DNA of 64,000 nucleotides from Microbacterium sp. SORGH_AS_1204 (GTDB lineage: Bacteria > Actinomycetota > Actinomycetes > Actinomycetales > Microbacteriaceae). Below the pieces are notes generated by a model, which searched no databases, was not told the DNA's origin, and saw only the letters and a program-made list of their open reading frames with translations. The translations under genes were made by a program, and so were the position numbers. The stretch spans positions 1,488,001 to 1,552,000 of the forward strand of contig NZ_JAUTBD010000001.1 in NCBI RefSeq assembly GCF_030818935.1, read 5' to 3'. Within the stretch, counting starts at the first letter, position 1. Each line of letters opens with the position of its first letter. Shown here piece after piece: positions 16,458 through 24,886 of this stretch.

Positions 16458-17069
16458 ATGAGCATTGCGTTCCTGCTGACCACGCTGGTCGTCGTCGCCA
16501 CACCCGGCACCGGTGCGGTGTACTCCATCGCCGCGGGTCTCTCGCGCGGATCGCGTGCCGGTGTCAGCGCGGCCTTCGGCTGCACGCTGGGCGTCGTCCC
16601 GCACATGATCGCCGCCATCACGGGCCTTGCCGCCATCCTCAACGCCTCCGCGATTGCGTTCCAGACCATCAAATGGCTGGGCGTGGCGTATCTGCTCTAC
16701 CTCGCATGGCAGGTGTGGCGCGATCGTTCGCTCATCGACGTGGATGCCGACACCACCCCCGTCTCGTTTTGGCGCGTCATCCGCACGGCGGTGCTCATCA
16801 ACCTCCTCAACCCGAAGCTCACGATCTTCTTCTTCGCGTTCCTGCCGCAGTTCGTCCCCGCGGGGGAGGCGGACGGCACCTGGCACATGATCGGTCTGAG
16901 CCTGGTGTTCATGGCGCTGACGTTCCTCGTGTTCGCCCTCTACGGAGTCTTCGCCGCCGCGATGCGCGCCCAGGTCATCACGCGCCCGAAGGTCATGGCG
17001 TGGCTCCGCCGCACCTTCGCGGCGACGTACGTGCTGCTCGCGGGGCGTCTGGCGTTCGAGAGCCGCTGA
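16458..17069 (+). CDS. LysE/RhtB-family amino acid exporter
   Basis: 203-residue membrane protein with about six transmembrane helices and the family's N-terminal PGTGAVYSIAAGLSRGSRAG motif and central LLNPKLTIFFFAFLPQF. It exports amino acids or small metabolites. ATG 16458 has aggag seven bases upstream. It ends convergently with the iron permease genes across a hairpin. Confidence 0.92.
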   Translation: MSIAFLLTTLVVVATPGTGAVYSIAAGLSRGSRAGVSAAFGCTLGVVPHMIAAITGLAAILNASAIAFQTIKWLGVAYLLYLAWQVWRDRSLIDVDADTTPVSFWRVIRTAVLINLLNPKLTIFFFAFLPQFVPAGEADGTWHMIGLSLVFMALTFLVFALYGVFAAAMRAQVITRPKVMAWLRRTFAATYVLLAGRLAFESR

Positions 17070-17075
17070 GTCCAC

Positions 17076-17113
17076 GGCATCCCTCGCCCCTGTCCCTCGG
17101 GAACGGGGATGCC
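17076..17113. terminator. hairpin between convergent lysE and iron permease genes
   Basis: Arms GGCATCCC and GGGGATGCC flank a 21-nt GC-rich loop that can pair further. Position between two convergent stops supports a bidirectional terminator; there is no clear T-run. Confidence 0.55.
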
Positions 17114-17136
17114 ATGACTTCCGCGCTCTGGCCCGC

Positions 17137-18165
17137 TCACCGCCGCCGCACGCCGATGAGCAGCGTCAGCAGGTACGCCCCGCCGAGGGAGAGGGTGACG
17201 AGACCGACGGGAGCGGCGATACCCGCGAGACCCAGCGCGAGCGCGACGAACTGCGCGGAGGTGAGGAGGAACGCCCCGGCACCGATCGCCGGGATGAGCC
17301 CCGTGCCGGGAGCGAGGCGCCGGGCGACGTGAGGAGCCGCGAGCGCGACGAACGCGAGCGGACCGGTGTTGGCGGTTACGACCGCGGTCACGACGACGGC
17401 GAGAGCGATCAGCGTCAGACGCAGGCGCACGACGGCGACGCCGTGAGCGGTGGCGACGTCGTCGCCGAGATCGAGGCTGCGCAGCGATCGGGTGGTGAGG
17501 AGCGCGGCGGCGCCGACGAGCACGAGGATCACCACGCTCGGCACGAGGCTCTGCCACGACACGCGGGTGAGCGAGCCCGCTCCCCAGAGGCCGACCGACA
17601 TCGCGTCGCCCACATCGGCACGCGTCACGAGGTAGGCGTTGATCGATCCGAGGGCCGCGGCCACGGCGATGCCGACGACGATGAGGCGGAACGTCGACAG
17701 CCCGCCCCGATACGCGAGCGCCGTCACCAGCGCGGCGGTGAGCAGACCGCCGAGGGATGCCGCGGCGGCGATCGGCCAGAAGCCCTTGGCTCCGAGCAGG
17801 ATCATCGCGATCGCCACGCCCGTGAAGGCGCCCACGTCGATGCCGACGAGGTCGGGGGAGCCGAGCGGGTTGCGGGTGAGGCGCTGAACGATCGCGCCGG
17901 CGAGGCCCAGGGCGGCACCGAAGACGACCGCGGCGATCGCCGTCGGCAGTCGCCACTCCATCAGCACGAGTCGTTCGAAGTCGCTACCGGTGCCCAGGGC
18001 CAGGGCGAGGAGGCGGTCGGGGGAGATGGGGTACTTCCCGAGCGTGAGGCTGAGGATCGCGAGCGCCACAGCGCCGAGGAAAAACCCGACCGTCACGAGG
18101 ACGACGCGGCGCGTGGCGCGGCGGCGCGGGGGCGCCGGGCGGGCGGTGTCGGCGACGACGCTCAC
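17137..18165 (-). CDS. FecCD-family siderophore ABC transporter permease (second subunit)
   Basis: 342 residues with roughly nine or ten hydrophobic helices. Typical FecCD motifs are GAALGLAGAIVQRLTRNPLGSPD, GLWGAGSLTRVSW and the cytoplasmic ATPase-contact region TGPLAFVALAAPHVARRL. It imports ferric siderophores together with the neighbouring permease and a binding protein. GTG start overlaps the upstream permease stop (GTGA). It is the last gene of the operon; no ATP-binding subunit gene follows. Confidence 0.94.
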   Translation of the reverse strand: MSVVADTARPAPPRRRATRRVVLVTVGFFLGAVALAILSLTLGKYPISPDRLLALALGTGSDFERLVLMEWRLPTAIAAVVFGAALGLAGAIVQRLTRNPLGSPDLVGIDVGAFTGVAIAMILLGAKGFWPIAAAASLGGLLTAALVTALAYRGGLSTFRLIVVGIAVAAALGSINAYLVTRADVGDAMSVGLWGAGSLTRVSWQSLVPSVVILVLVGAAALLTTRSLRSLDLGDDVATAHGVAVVRLRLTLIALAVVVTAVVTANTGPLAFVALAAPHVARRLAPGTGLIPAIGAGAFLLTSAQFVALALGLAGIAAPVGLVTLSLGGAYLLTLLIGVRRR

Positions 18166-19202
18166 AGCCCGCTCACCTCCCGACGGCGGACCATCGCGAT
18201 GAGCACCGGTGCCCCGACGACCGCGACGACCACGCCCACGGGGATCTCTCCGGGGGCGGCGATGAGCCGCCCGATGACGTCGGCGACGAGCACGAGCGCG
18301 GGGCCGGCGAGCAGCGACGTCGCGAGGATCCCGCGTTGGTCGGGGCCGACGACCCAGCGCATCGCGTGCGGCACCATGAGGCCCAGGAAGACGATCCCGC
18401 CGGTCAGGGCCGTCGCCCCGCCGGCTGTCAGGGCGATGGCGACGACAGCGGCGCCGCGCACCCAGGCGGCCCGCGTGCCGAGCGCGGTGGCGAGTTCGTC
18501 GCCGAGCGCGAGGGCGTTGAGGCCGGGCGCGCACACGAACGCCAGCACCACCCCGGCGGCGATCACGAGGCCCATGACCCGGGCCTCGTCGTATCCGGTC
18601 GCCACGATCGACCCGAGCGCCCAGTTGCGCACCGCCGTGAACGCCGTGCTGTCACGCAGGGAGATCGCCGTCGACAGGCCGCCGAGGATCGCCGCGATCG
18701 CGACTCCGGCCAGAAGCATGCGCGCTGAGCCGCCCGGGCGCCCGGCGCGCCCGATGGCGAGCACGACGGCGGTGGTGAGCAGGGCACCGGCGAAGGCCGT
18801 CCCGGCCACGGCGGAGGGCGAGGCGATGCCCCACACGGCGGCGGCGAGCGTCACGGCGAACCCGGCGCCGGCACTCACGCCGACGATTCCCGGCTCGGCG
18901 AGGGGGTTGCGCGACACGGCCTGGATCAGCGCTCCGGCGACGGCGAATCCGGCGCCGGCCAGGATTCCGACTACGGTTCGCGGCAGACGCAGTCCCCAGA
19001 TGACCGCGGCCTGATCGGCGGTTCCGGGTGCGATGATCGCATCGGCGAACGCGGTGACGGAGATCTCCCGGCCTCCCAGCATCAGGCTCAGGCCCACCGC
19101 GACGACCAGCGCCACGGCGAGCAGCGGCAGCGCCACCCGGCGCCGGTGCTGTGCGGGCGGCATCCGGCGATCATGCCGTGCGGGCATGCGGGAGCGTGTC
19201 AT
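18162..19202 (-). CDS. FecCD-family siderophore ABC transporter permease (first subunit)
   Basis: 346 residues, polytopic, partner of the next permease. Motifs GAGFAVAGALIQAVSRNPLAEPG, SIVATGYDEARVMG and GGIVFLGLMVPHAMRWVVG correspond to the same positions as in the second subunit. The ATG at 19202 (MTRSRMPARH) follows ccggag; ATG 19187 and ATG 19172 are alternatives. Lies 73 bp downstream of the siderophore-interacting protein gene and is likely co-transcribed with it under the iron box at 20148. Confidence 0.93.
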   Translation of the reverse strand: MTRSRMPARHDRRMPPAQHRRRVALPLLAVALVVAVGLSLMLGGREISVTAFADAIIAPGTADQAAVIWGLRLPRTVVGILAGAGFAVAGALIQAVSRNPLAEPGIVGVSAGAGFAVTLAAAVWGIASPSAVAGTAFAGALLTTAVVLAIGRAGRPGGSARMLLAGVAIAAILGGLSTAISLRDSTAFTAVRNWALGSIVATGYDEARVMGLVIAAGVVLAFVCAPGLNALALGDELATALGTRAAWVRGAAVVAIALTAGGATALTGGIVFLGLMVPHAMRWVVGPDQRGILATSLLAGPALVLVADVIGRLIAAPGEIPVGVVVAVVGAPVLIAMVRRREVSGL

Positions 19203-19275
19203 GTCTCCGGGGTCCTTCCGATGCTCCCCCTGCGGCACGACCCGCAGCCCGAGCGAGACGGGAGAAATCTGTGCC

Positions 19276-20091
19276 TCAAATATCGACGTCGAAGTCGTCG
19301 GCGCCGTCGGCCGACCCCGTCGACGTGAGCAGCGCGGCGAAGTGATCGAGTCGTTTGGCGTCGATCACGCTGTTGCTCACGCCGCGCTTCCAGTAGCCGA
19401 AGACACGGAGGTCGGCCTTGTCCATGCCGGCCGCGATGCACCGCGCGCGCAGAGCTCGCATGTCGTCGCGCTCTCCGGCCGCCCACAGCACTGAGTCGAT
19501 CGGTGCGGTGACGTCGGCCACGGCAGTGATGCGCTCGACGGTGACTCCGGGCACCGCGGGCAGCTGGCTCAGCACGACCTCGTCGAGGCTGGGGGAGCGC
19601 ACGCGTCCGCGGCTGCCGTCGGGCCACGCGGCGAGGATGGAGGCGACAGCGGGAAGCGCGGAGTCATCAGCCACGAGTTCGATCGGGCGTCCGTCATGAG
19701 GGGGAAGCAGGTGTGTGCGCGGACCGATCACGCGAACGCGGTCGCCGGGGCGGATGCCGCTGAGCCACGCCGTCATCGGGGTGCGATGACCGTGGCGCAC
19801 CACGTCGACTTCGATCGTGCGCGGCGCCTCGAAACGGCGGACCGTGTACACGCGCGAGACGAGCGCGGTGTCGTCGTCGAGCGCGGGGACCTCGATGCGG
19901 ATCGCTGTGTTGGGTTTCGCCCACTCCGCCGCCTCCGGCTCGCCGCCCAGATCGATCGTGACGCGCGTGACGAGCGACGACACCTTCACGGCTTCGCGAA
20001 CGAGCGCCATCTCGTCCACTAGACCGTGGGCGTGTGCGGTATGGGCGATCACCTCGCGCTGGGTCTGGGTCAATCGCAGCTCGCGGCTCAT
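19276..20091 (-). CDS. siderophore-interacting protein (FAD-binding ferric-siderophore reductase)
   Basis: 271 residues. FAD-binding segment SRVYTVRRFE, the acidic/HGHRTPMTAWLSGIRPGDRV linker and a C-terminal NAD(P)H-binding lobe ending with LRVFGYWKRGVSNS, as in ViuB-type SIP proteins. It reduces the imported ferric siderophore in the cytosol to free iron. Divergent from the binding-protein gene over a perfect-core iron box, so iron starvation should induce both directions. Confidence 0.93.
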   Translation of the reverse strand: MSRELRLTQTQREVIAHTAHAHGLVDEMALVREAVKVSSLVTRVTIDLGGEPEAAEWAKPNTAIRIEVPALDDDTALVSRVYTVRRFEAPRTIEVDVVRHGHRTPMTAWLSGIRPGDRVRVIGPRTHLLPPHDGRPIELVADDSALPAVASILAAWPDGSRGRVRSPSLDEVVLSQLPAVPGVTVERITAVADVTAPIDSVLWAAGERDDMRALRARCIAAGMDKADLRVFGYWKRGVSNSVIDAKRLDHFAALLTSTGSADGADDFDVDI

Positions 20092-20147
20092 GGGGTCCCC
20101 TCGTTCGTCGCCCGGTCACCTCGACGACTCGCGGGCGTCGATGTCTC

Positions 20148-20166
20148 TAAGGTTAGGCTAACCTAT
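20148..20166. promoter_or_regulatory. IdeR/DtxR iron box
   Basis: The 19-bp site TAAGGTTAGGCTAACCTAT matches the DtxR/IdeR consensus TTAGGTTAGGCTAACCTAA at 17 positions. It sits between the divergent siderophore-interacting protein and binding-protein genes, 72 bp before the latter's ATG. Repression by iron-loaded IdeR is expected from the family. Confidence 0.9.
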
Positions 20167-20237
20167 CCCGCGGGGCTGGACGAGCCGCGCGCCGGCCGCC
20201 TCTCCCCCCGCCGTAGTTCGCCATCCGAAGGAGTTCC

Positions 20238-21251
20238 ATGTCTCTCGCCCGCTTCCTCCGTCCGGCCCGCGCGGTCGCCACGGCCGCCGCCCTCGCGGTC
20301 AGCGCCGCGCTGCTGTCGGGCTGCGCCACGGGCGCCGCCGACGCCGGCAGCACGCCCGCATCGACCTCGGGCGGGTTCCCCGTCACGGTCGACCACGCTT
20401 ACGGCGAAGCCAGCATCCCCGCCGCTCCCGAGCGTGTTGTGACCCTCGGCTGGATGGAGGCCGACATCGTCACGGCGCTGGGCGTGGAACCTGTCGCGAC
20501 CTCGGCGTTCCCCTTCGACACGTCCGGCATCGCCCCCTGGCTCGCCCCGAAGCTCACCACGACACCCGCGCTCATTCAGACCGCCGCCGCCGGTGCCGAC
20601 CGCGCGCCTCTCGACCTCGAGGCCATCGCGGCACTGGACCCCGACCTCATCGTCGCAACCTCGTACGTCGACCTCGAGGCGAACTATGCCGCACTCTCGG
20701 CTATCGCGCCGGTCGTGGGCCCCAGCGCGAAGAACATCCACCACCTCGATTGGAAGGTCGAGGCTCCGCTCATCGCCGAGGCCCTCGGCACCTCGGATGC
20801 CGTGCAGCCGCTCATCGACACCGACGCAGCCGTGTTCGCCGAGGCGGGCGCGAGCCACCCCGAGCTGAAGGGCCTGACCTACACGCTGTCGCTCGGGACC
20901 CCCAACGCCCTCAAGGTCGTCAACGACCCCGAGGACGGCAGCGTCCGCGCCTTCGACGCGCTCGGCATGACGTTCAGCACGACCGCGGCCGCCCTTCCCT
21001 CCCTCGATGACGGCTCGGGGGCCGCGGGCCTGTCATTCGAGACCGTCGACAAGGCGGACGCCGACCGCATGTACATCGCCTTCCTCAGCGCCGACGTGAA
21101 GACCGCCTGGGAGAACAGTGCCGTCTACCCGACGCTGTCGGCGGTCGAAGACGGTCACGTCGTCGCCCTGACGATGGTGCAGATCGCGGCGCTGCGCAAT
21201 CCGTCCCCGTTGAATGCGTCATACGCGTTGAGTGCGATCGCAGGCTCGTGA
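20238..21251 (+). CDS. iron-siderophore ABC transporter substrate-binding lipoprotein
   Basis: 337 residues. A signal peptide with lipobox LLSGC (Cys29) is followed by the FepB/FecB-type fold: PERVVTLGWMEADIVTALG, LDLEAIAALDPDLIVA and the helix-linked lobe containing WKVEAPLIAEALG. It captures ferric siderophore outside the cell and delivers it to the two permeases encoded on the other strand. RBS aaggag before the ATG. A strong hairpin follows at 21302. Confidence 0.94.
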   Translation: MSLARFLRPARAVATAAALAVSAALLSGCATGAADAGSTPASTSGGFPVTVDHAYGEASIPAAPERVVTLGWMEADIVTALGVEPVATSAFPFDTSGIAPWLAPKLTTTPALIQTAAAGADRAPLDLEAIAALDPDLIVATSYVDLEANYAALSAIAPVVGPSAKNIHHLDWKVEAPLIAEALGTSDAVQPLIDTDAAVFAEAGASHPELKGLTYTLSLGTPNALKVVNDPEDGSVRAFDALGMTFSTTAAALPSLDDGSGAAGLSFETVDKADADRMYIAFLSADVKTAWENSAVYPTLSAVEDGHVVALTMVQIAALRNPSPLNASYALSAIAGS

Positions 21252-21301
21252 CGCATCGGTGAGGTCCGTCCCCGGGCTCGTCCGACCTACGCCGCTCTTT
21301 G

Positions 21302-21328
21302 CTGACCCCCGTCGAAATCGGGGGTCAG
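21302..21328. terminator. bidirectional terminator hairpin
   Basis: Ten-bp perfect stem CTGACCCCCG / CGGGGGTCAG with a 7-nt loop (tcgaaat), between the convergent binding-protein and SGNH hydrolase genes. Confidence 0.85.
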
Positions 21329-21383
21329 GAGGGGCGTGGACGGAGAGTGCGGGCCGGATCTCACGGCGTCGAGATCGCGATGG

Positions 21384-22244
21384 TCACACCGGCGTCCCCG
21401 GCGAGGCCGCGGCATCCTGACCCGGCGCGAGGGTGATGACGGGCAGCGGCTCGGGACGCTTGGCCTGGATGTGGTCGCCCGACGACTGGTGCCGCAGGCG
21501 CCGCAGCACCCAGGGCACGAGGTACGACCGCGCCCACACAAGGTCTTTCTCGCGCGCGGCGCGCCACGTCGTGGCGGTCACGGCCTCGGGTTGCTGCGGC
21601 TGGAGGTCGTTCGGCACGTTGAGCGCGCGCAAGACCATCCGGGCCACCTCGTGATGGCCGAGGGCGTTGTAGTGCAGCCGATCGTCGTCGAAGAAGCGCA
21701 TGTCCTGCACCTCTTTCAGCCCCCACTGATCGGCGACGACGCAGTCGTGGGCGTCGGCGATCGCGCGGATGTTCTCGTTGTAGATCGCGACCTTGCCCCG
21801 GATGCCACGGAACACGGGCGTGAACTCGGTGTCGATCCCCGTGAAGACGACGACGGTGGCGTTGTCTCGGCGCAGGCGGATGACGGCATCCTCGAACTGC
21901 TGGGCGACCGCGTCGGGATCGGAACCCGGACGGATGACGTCGTTGCCGCCGGCGGAGAACGTGATGAGGTCGGGCTTCAGCGCCAGCGCGGGCTCGATCT
22001 GGTCGGCGACGATCTGCCCGATCAGCTTGCCGCGGACGGCGAGGTTTGCGTAGGCGAAGTCGTCGACCTGCGCGGCGAGCACCTCGGCGACGCGATCGGC
22101 CCACCCGCGGTGGCCGCCGTCGGGCAGAGGGTCGCCGATGCCCTCCGTAAACGAGTCGCCGAGGGCGACGTACCGGCGCCAGGGGTGCGGGCCGGGGTTG
22201 TCGGGCGAGGGCGAGGTGCGGGGCGAGTGCGGATCGAGTGTCAT
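21384..22244 (-). CDS. SGNH/GDSL-family hydrolase
   Basis: 286 residues. The four SGNH blocks are visible: YVALGDSFTEGIGD (Ser31), ANLAVRGKL, FSAGGNDVI and the C-terminal DRLHYNALGHHEVA with the catalytic Asp and His. No signal peptide is evident, so it is probably cytosolic. An ester or lipid hydrolase of unknown substrate. The C-terminal 60 residues after the catalytic domain are Arg- and Pro-rich. Confidence 0.9.
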   Translation of the reverse strand: MTLDPHSPRTSPSPDNPGPHPWRRYVALGDSFTEGIGDPLPDGGHRGWADRVAEVLAAQVDDFAYANLAVRGKLIGQIVADQIEPALALKPDLITFSAGGNDVIRPGSDPDAVAQQFEDAVIRLRRDNATVVVFTGIDTEFTPVFRGIRGKVAIYNENIRAIADAHDCVVADQWGLKEVQDMRFFDDDRLHYNALGHHEVARMVLRALNVPNDLQPQQPEAVTATTWRAAREKDLVWARSYLVPWVLRRLRHQSSGDHIQAKRPEPLPVITLAPGQDAAASPGTPV

Positions 22245-22326
22245 CGAAACCTCCGACCTCCAGGCTAACCCCGGCCTCCGACAGTGCCGACGAGGGCATG
22301 GGGGGCTCGCGCCGGTGACCCCGCAG

Positions 22327-22385
22327 AAACGCGATTCGCGCGCAGAAACGCGCTGTCATCGCGTTTCTGCGCGTGAATCGCGTTT
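22327..22385. repeat. long imperfect inverted repeat before the helicase gene
   Basis: Two 26-nt arms (22327-22352 and 22360-22385) beginning AAACGCGATTC and ending CAGAAACGCG pair with a single mismatch around a 7-nt loop ctgtcat. It is 98 bp upstream of the helicase start and between divergent genes, so it may be regulatory or a mobile palindromic repeat. It shares the GAAACGC core with the arrays at 26040 and 48556. Confidence 0.85.
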
Positions 22386-22482
22386 ATCGCCGATGGGAGG
22401 GCGGAACCATTCACAGGGCGACGCCGGCCCGCGGCAGAACCGCCTATCGTGGATGTTCGCGCTCGCGAGGGATGGAGGTTCG

Positions 22483-24726
22483 ATGCTGGAAGAAGAAGCC
22501 CGCACCCCGAACCTTCCGCCGTCGCCGACGGGGACGGATGCCGCGAAACCGGCGCGCATCGCCAGTCCCGGTCCCGTCGCATCCCCGGCGCGCATCGCGA
22601 GCCCGGGCCCGGTCGCCAGTCCCGGCCTCGTCGCGGGCCCGGTTGCGAGCCCCGGCTCGGTCGCGAGCCCCGGCCCGGTTGCGAGCCCCGGCCCGGTTGC
22701 GAGCCCCGGCCCGGTCGCGAGCCCCGGCCCCGTCGCGAGCACGCTGCCCACGGCGTCCGCGCCCGTCACCGCCCCCGCGGCGCCGGACGTCGCGTCCGCG
22801 CCGGTCCCCGCGGCATCCCCCCTCGCCGACCCGGCGCACGCCACCTCCCCGATCGCCGACCACCCCATCGCCGGTGACGCGCCCGCGCCCATCGACGGCG
22901 TCGAACCCCACTTCGGCTCCTTCGCCGCCGAACACCTGTCGCCGTCGTTCCCGCAGCGCGCGCCGTGGGGCACCGCCCAGCGCCTGCGCGCGTGGCAGGC
23001 CGAGGCGCTCGACCTGTACTTCGGTCTCGACGGACCCGACGGCGAGGGCAAGGGACCCCGCGACTTCCTCGCCGCCGCGACCCCCGGCGCCGGTAAGACG
23101 ACGTTCGCCCTGCGTCTCGCGTCCGAGCTCATGCGCCGTCGCGTCGTCGACCGCATCGTCGTGGTCGCCCCCACCGAGCACCTCAAGACCCAGTGGGCCG
23201 AGGCGGCCGCACGCGTGGGCATCCGTCTCGATCCGTTCTTCTCCAACCGTCACGCCACGCCCTCGCGGCAGTACCACGGCGTCGCGGTCACCTACGCGCA
23301 GGTCGCGGTGAAGGCCGAGGTGCACCAGCGCCTGACGATGGATGCCCGCACCCTCGTCATCCTCGACGAGGTGCACCACGGCGGCGACGCCCTCAGCTGG
23401 GGCGACGCCCTGCGCGAGGCGTACAGCCGCGCGACCCGCCGCCTGCTGTTGTCGGGAACGCCGTTCCGCAGCGACACCGCGCCCATCCCGTTCGTGGAGT
23501 ATCACCCGAACGCCAAGGGCATCCGCCTCTCGCGCACCGACTACGCCTACGGCTACAAACGCGCCCTCGAAGACGGCGTCGTGCGCCCGGTCTTCTTCCT
23601 CGTCTACGCCGGCCAGATGCGCTGGCGCACCAAGGCGGGCGAAGAGATGGAGGCCCAGCTCGGCCAGGACAACACCAAAGACATCACGTCGCAGGCTTGG
23701 CGCACCGCGCTCGACCCGAACGGCGACTGGATCCCGGCCGTTCTCCGTTCCGCCGATCGTCGCCTGACCGAGGTGCGCGAGACGGTGCCGGATGCCGGGG
23801 GCCTGGTCATCGCGACCGACCAGACCGCGGCGCGGGCGTACGCCGCCATCCTCGAAGACATCAGCGGCGAGAAGGTCACCGTCGTGCTCTCCGACGAGGC
23901 CGAGGCCTCGGGCCGCATCGAGACGTTCTCGAAGGGCACGAGCCGCTGGATGGTCGCCGTCCGCATGGTGTCGGAGGGCGTCGACGTTCCACGCCTCGCC
24001 GTCGGCGTCTATGCCACGAGCGCTTCGACGCCGCTGTTCTTCGCGCAGGCCATCGGCCGTTTCGTGCGCGCTCGCCGTCGTGGTGAGACGGCGAGCGTGT
24101 TCCTGCCGAACGTGCCGCAGCTGCTCGCCCTCGCCGGTGAGATGGAGGCGCAGCGCGAGCACGCCCTCGACCGCGACAGCGACGCGGACGACCAGTGGAA
24201 CGCCGAAGAAGACCTGATGGATGCCGCCGAGCGCGAAGACAAGGCCTCCGACGCGCTCGAGCAGGAGTTCGAGTATCAGGCGCTCGGCTCGCTCGCCCAC
24301 TTCGACCGCGTGATGTTCGACGGGCAGGAGTTCGGTCAGCTCGCCGTGCCGGGAACCATCGAGGAGGAGGAGTTCCTCGGCATCCCGGGTCTGCTCGAAC
24401 CCGAGCAGGTCCACGAGGTGCTCATGTCGCGCGCGACCCGGCAGTCGCGGCATCGCTCCACGCGTGAGGCGACCGAGAAGGAGAACGGCGTCGAACCGCC
24501 GAGCGTCGACGACGGCGGGCTCCCGGCACCGCTCCACCGCACGCTGAAGGAGCAGCGGCAGCTGCTGAACACCATGGTCGGCCTGTACGCGCGTCAGAGC
24601 GGCGAGCCGCACGGTCTCGTGCACGCCGAGCTGCGGCGCATCTGCGGCGGTCCCGCGGTGTCGCACGCGACCGTCGCGCAGTTGCAGGCGCGCATCGACG
24701 TGCTGCGCAAGCGCGTGCACTCCTGA
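22483..24726 (+). CDS. DEAD/DEAH-box (SF2) helicase with a repetitive N-terminal extension
   Basis: 747 residues. After a ~130-residue low-complexity N-terminus comes an SSL2/RecG-like SF2 core: motif I TPGAGKTTF (about residues 200-207), VVAPTEHLKTQW (Ia), DEVHHGGD (II, about 295), LLSGTPFRSD (III), VRMVSEGVDVPRL (V) and AQAIGRFVRARR (VI). The C-terminal 150 residues are acidic then helical and unassigned. Probably an ATP-dependent DNA or RNA remodelling enzyme. Start ATG 22483 has ggagg five bases upstream; longer frames run into the inverted repeat region. Confidence 0.9.
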   Translation: MLEEEARTPNLPPSPTGTDAAKPARIASPGPVASPARIASPGPVASPGLVAGPVASPGSVASPGPVASPGPVASPGPVASPGPVASTLPTASAPVTAPAAPDVASAPVPAASPLADPAHATSPIADHPIAGDAPAPIDGVEPHFGSFAAEHLSPSFPQRAPWGTAQRLRAWQAEALDLYFGLDGPDGEGKGPRDFLAAATPGAGKTTFALRLASELMRRRVVDRIVVVAPTEHLKTQWAEAAARVGIRLDPFFSNRHATPSRQYHGVAVTYAQVAVKAEVHQRLTMDARTLVILDEVHHGGDALSWGDALREAYSRATRRLLLSGTPFRSDTAPIPFVEYHPNAKGIRLSRTDYAYGYKRALEDGVVRPVFFLVYAGQMRWRTKAGEEMEAQLGQDNTKDITSQAWRTALDPNGDWIPAVLRSADRRLTEVRETVPDAGGLVIATDQTAARAYAAILEDISGEKVTVVLSDEAEASGRIETFSKGTSRWMVAVRMVSEGVDVPRLAVGVYATSASTPLFFAQAIGRFVRARRRGETASVFLPNVPQLLALAGEMEAQREHALDRDSDADDQWNAEEDLMDAAEREDKASDALEQEFEYQALGSLAHFDRVMFDGQEFGQLAVPGTIEEEEFLGIPGLLEPEQVHEVLMSRATRQSRHRSTREATEKENGVEPPSVDDGGLPAPLHRTLKEQRQLLNTMVGLYARQSGEPHGLVHAELRRICGGPAVSHATVAQLQARIDVLRKRVHS
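22560..22745 (+). repeat. 18-nt tandem coding repeat in the helicase N-terminus
   Basis: Imperfect 18-nt units of the type gcgagccccggcccggtc encode roughly nine Ala-Ser-Pro-Gly-Pro-Val hexapeptides. The last four units are almost identical, indicating recent slippage or unequal exchange. The stretch is probably disordered in the protein. Confidence 0.85.
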
Positions 24727-24886
24727 TCGTCCCGGGGCCATTTCGCGTGCCCGAAACGCTGGCACCGTGACGCGGCATCCGCGTCTTTCCAGGCTTCGGA
24801 GGCCCGAAATGCTGTCAGTTTCGATCGACGCGCCCGGGGGAGCGCGGTCGCCTCATTACGGTTGTGGGCGACCCGAAGGAGCCCCA

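Noticed and set aside
15582-16672. Longer N-terminus for the alpha/beta hydrolase (364 residues)
   Set aside because: The extra 97 residues lie antisense within lysE and show no hydrolase or signal-peptide features; the conserved fold starts at the GTG chosen.
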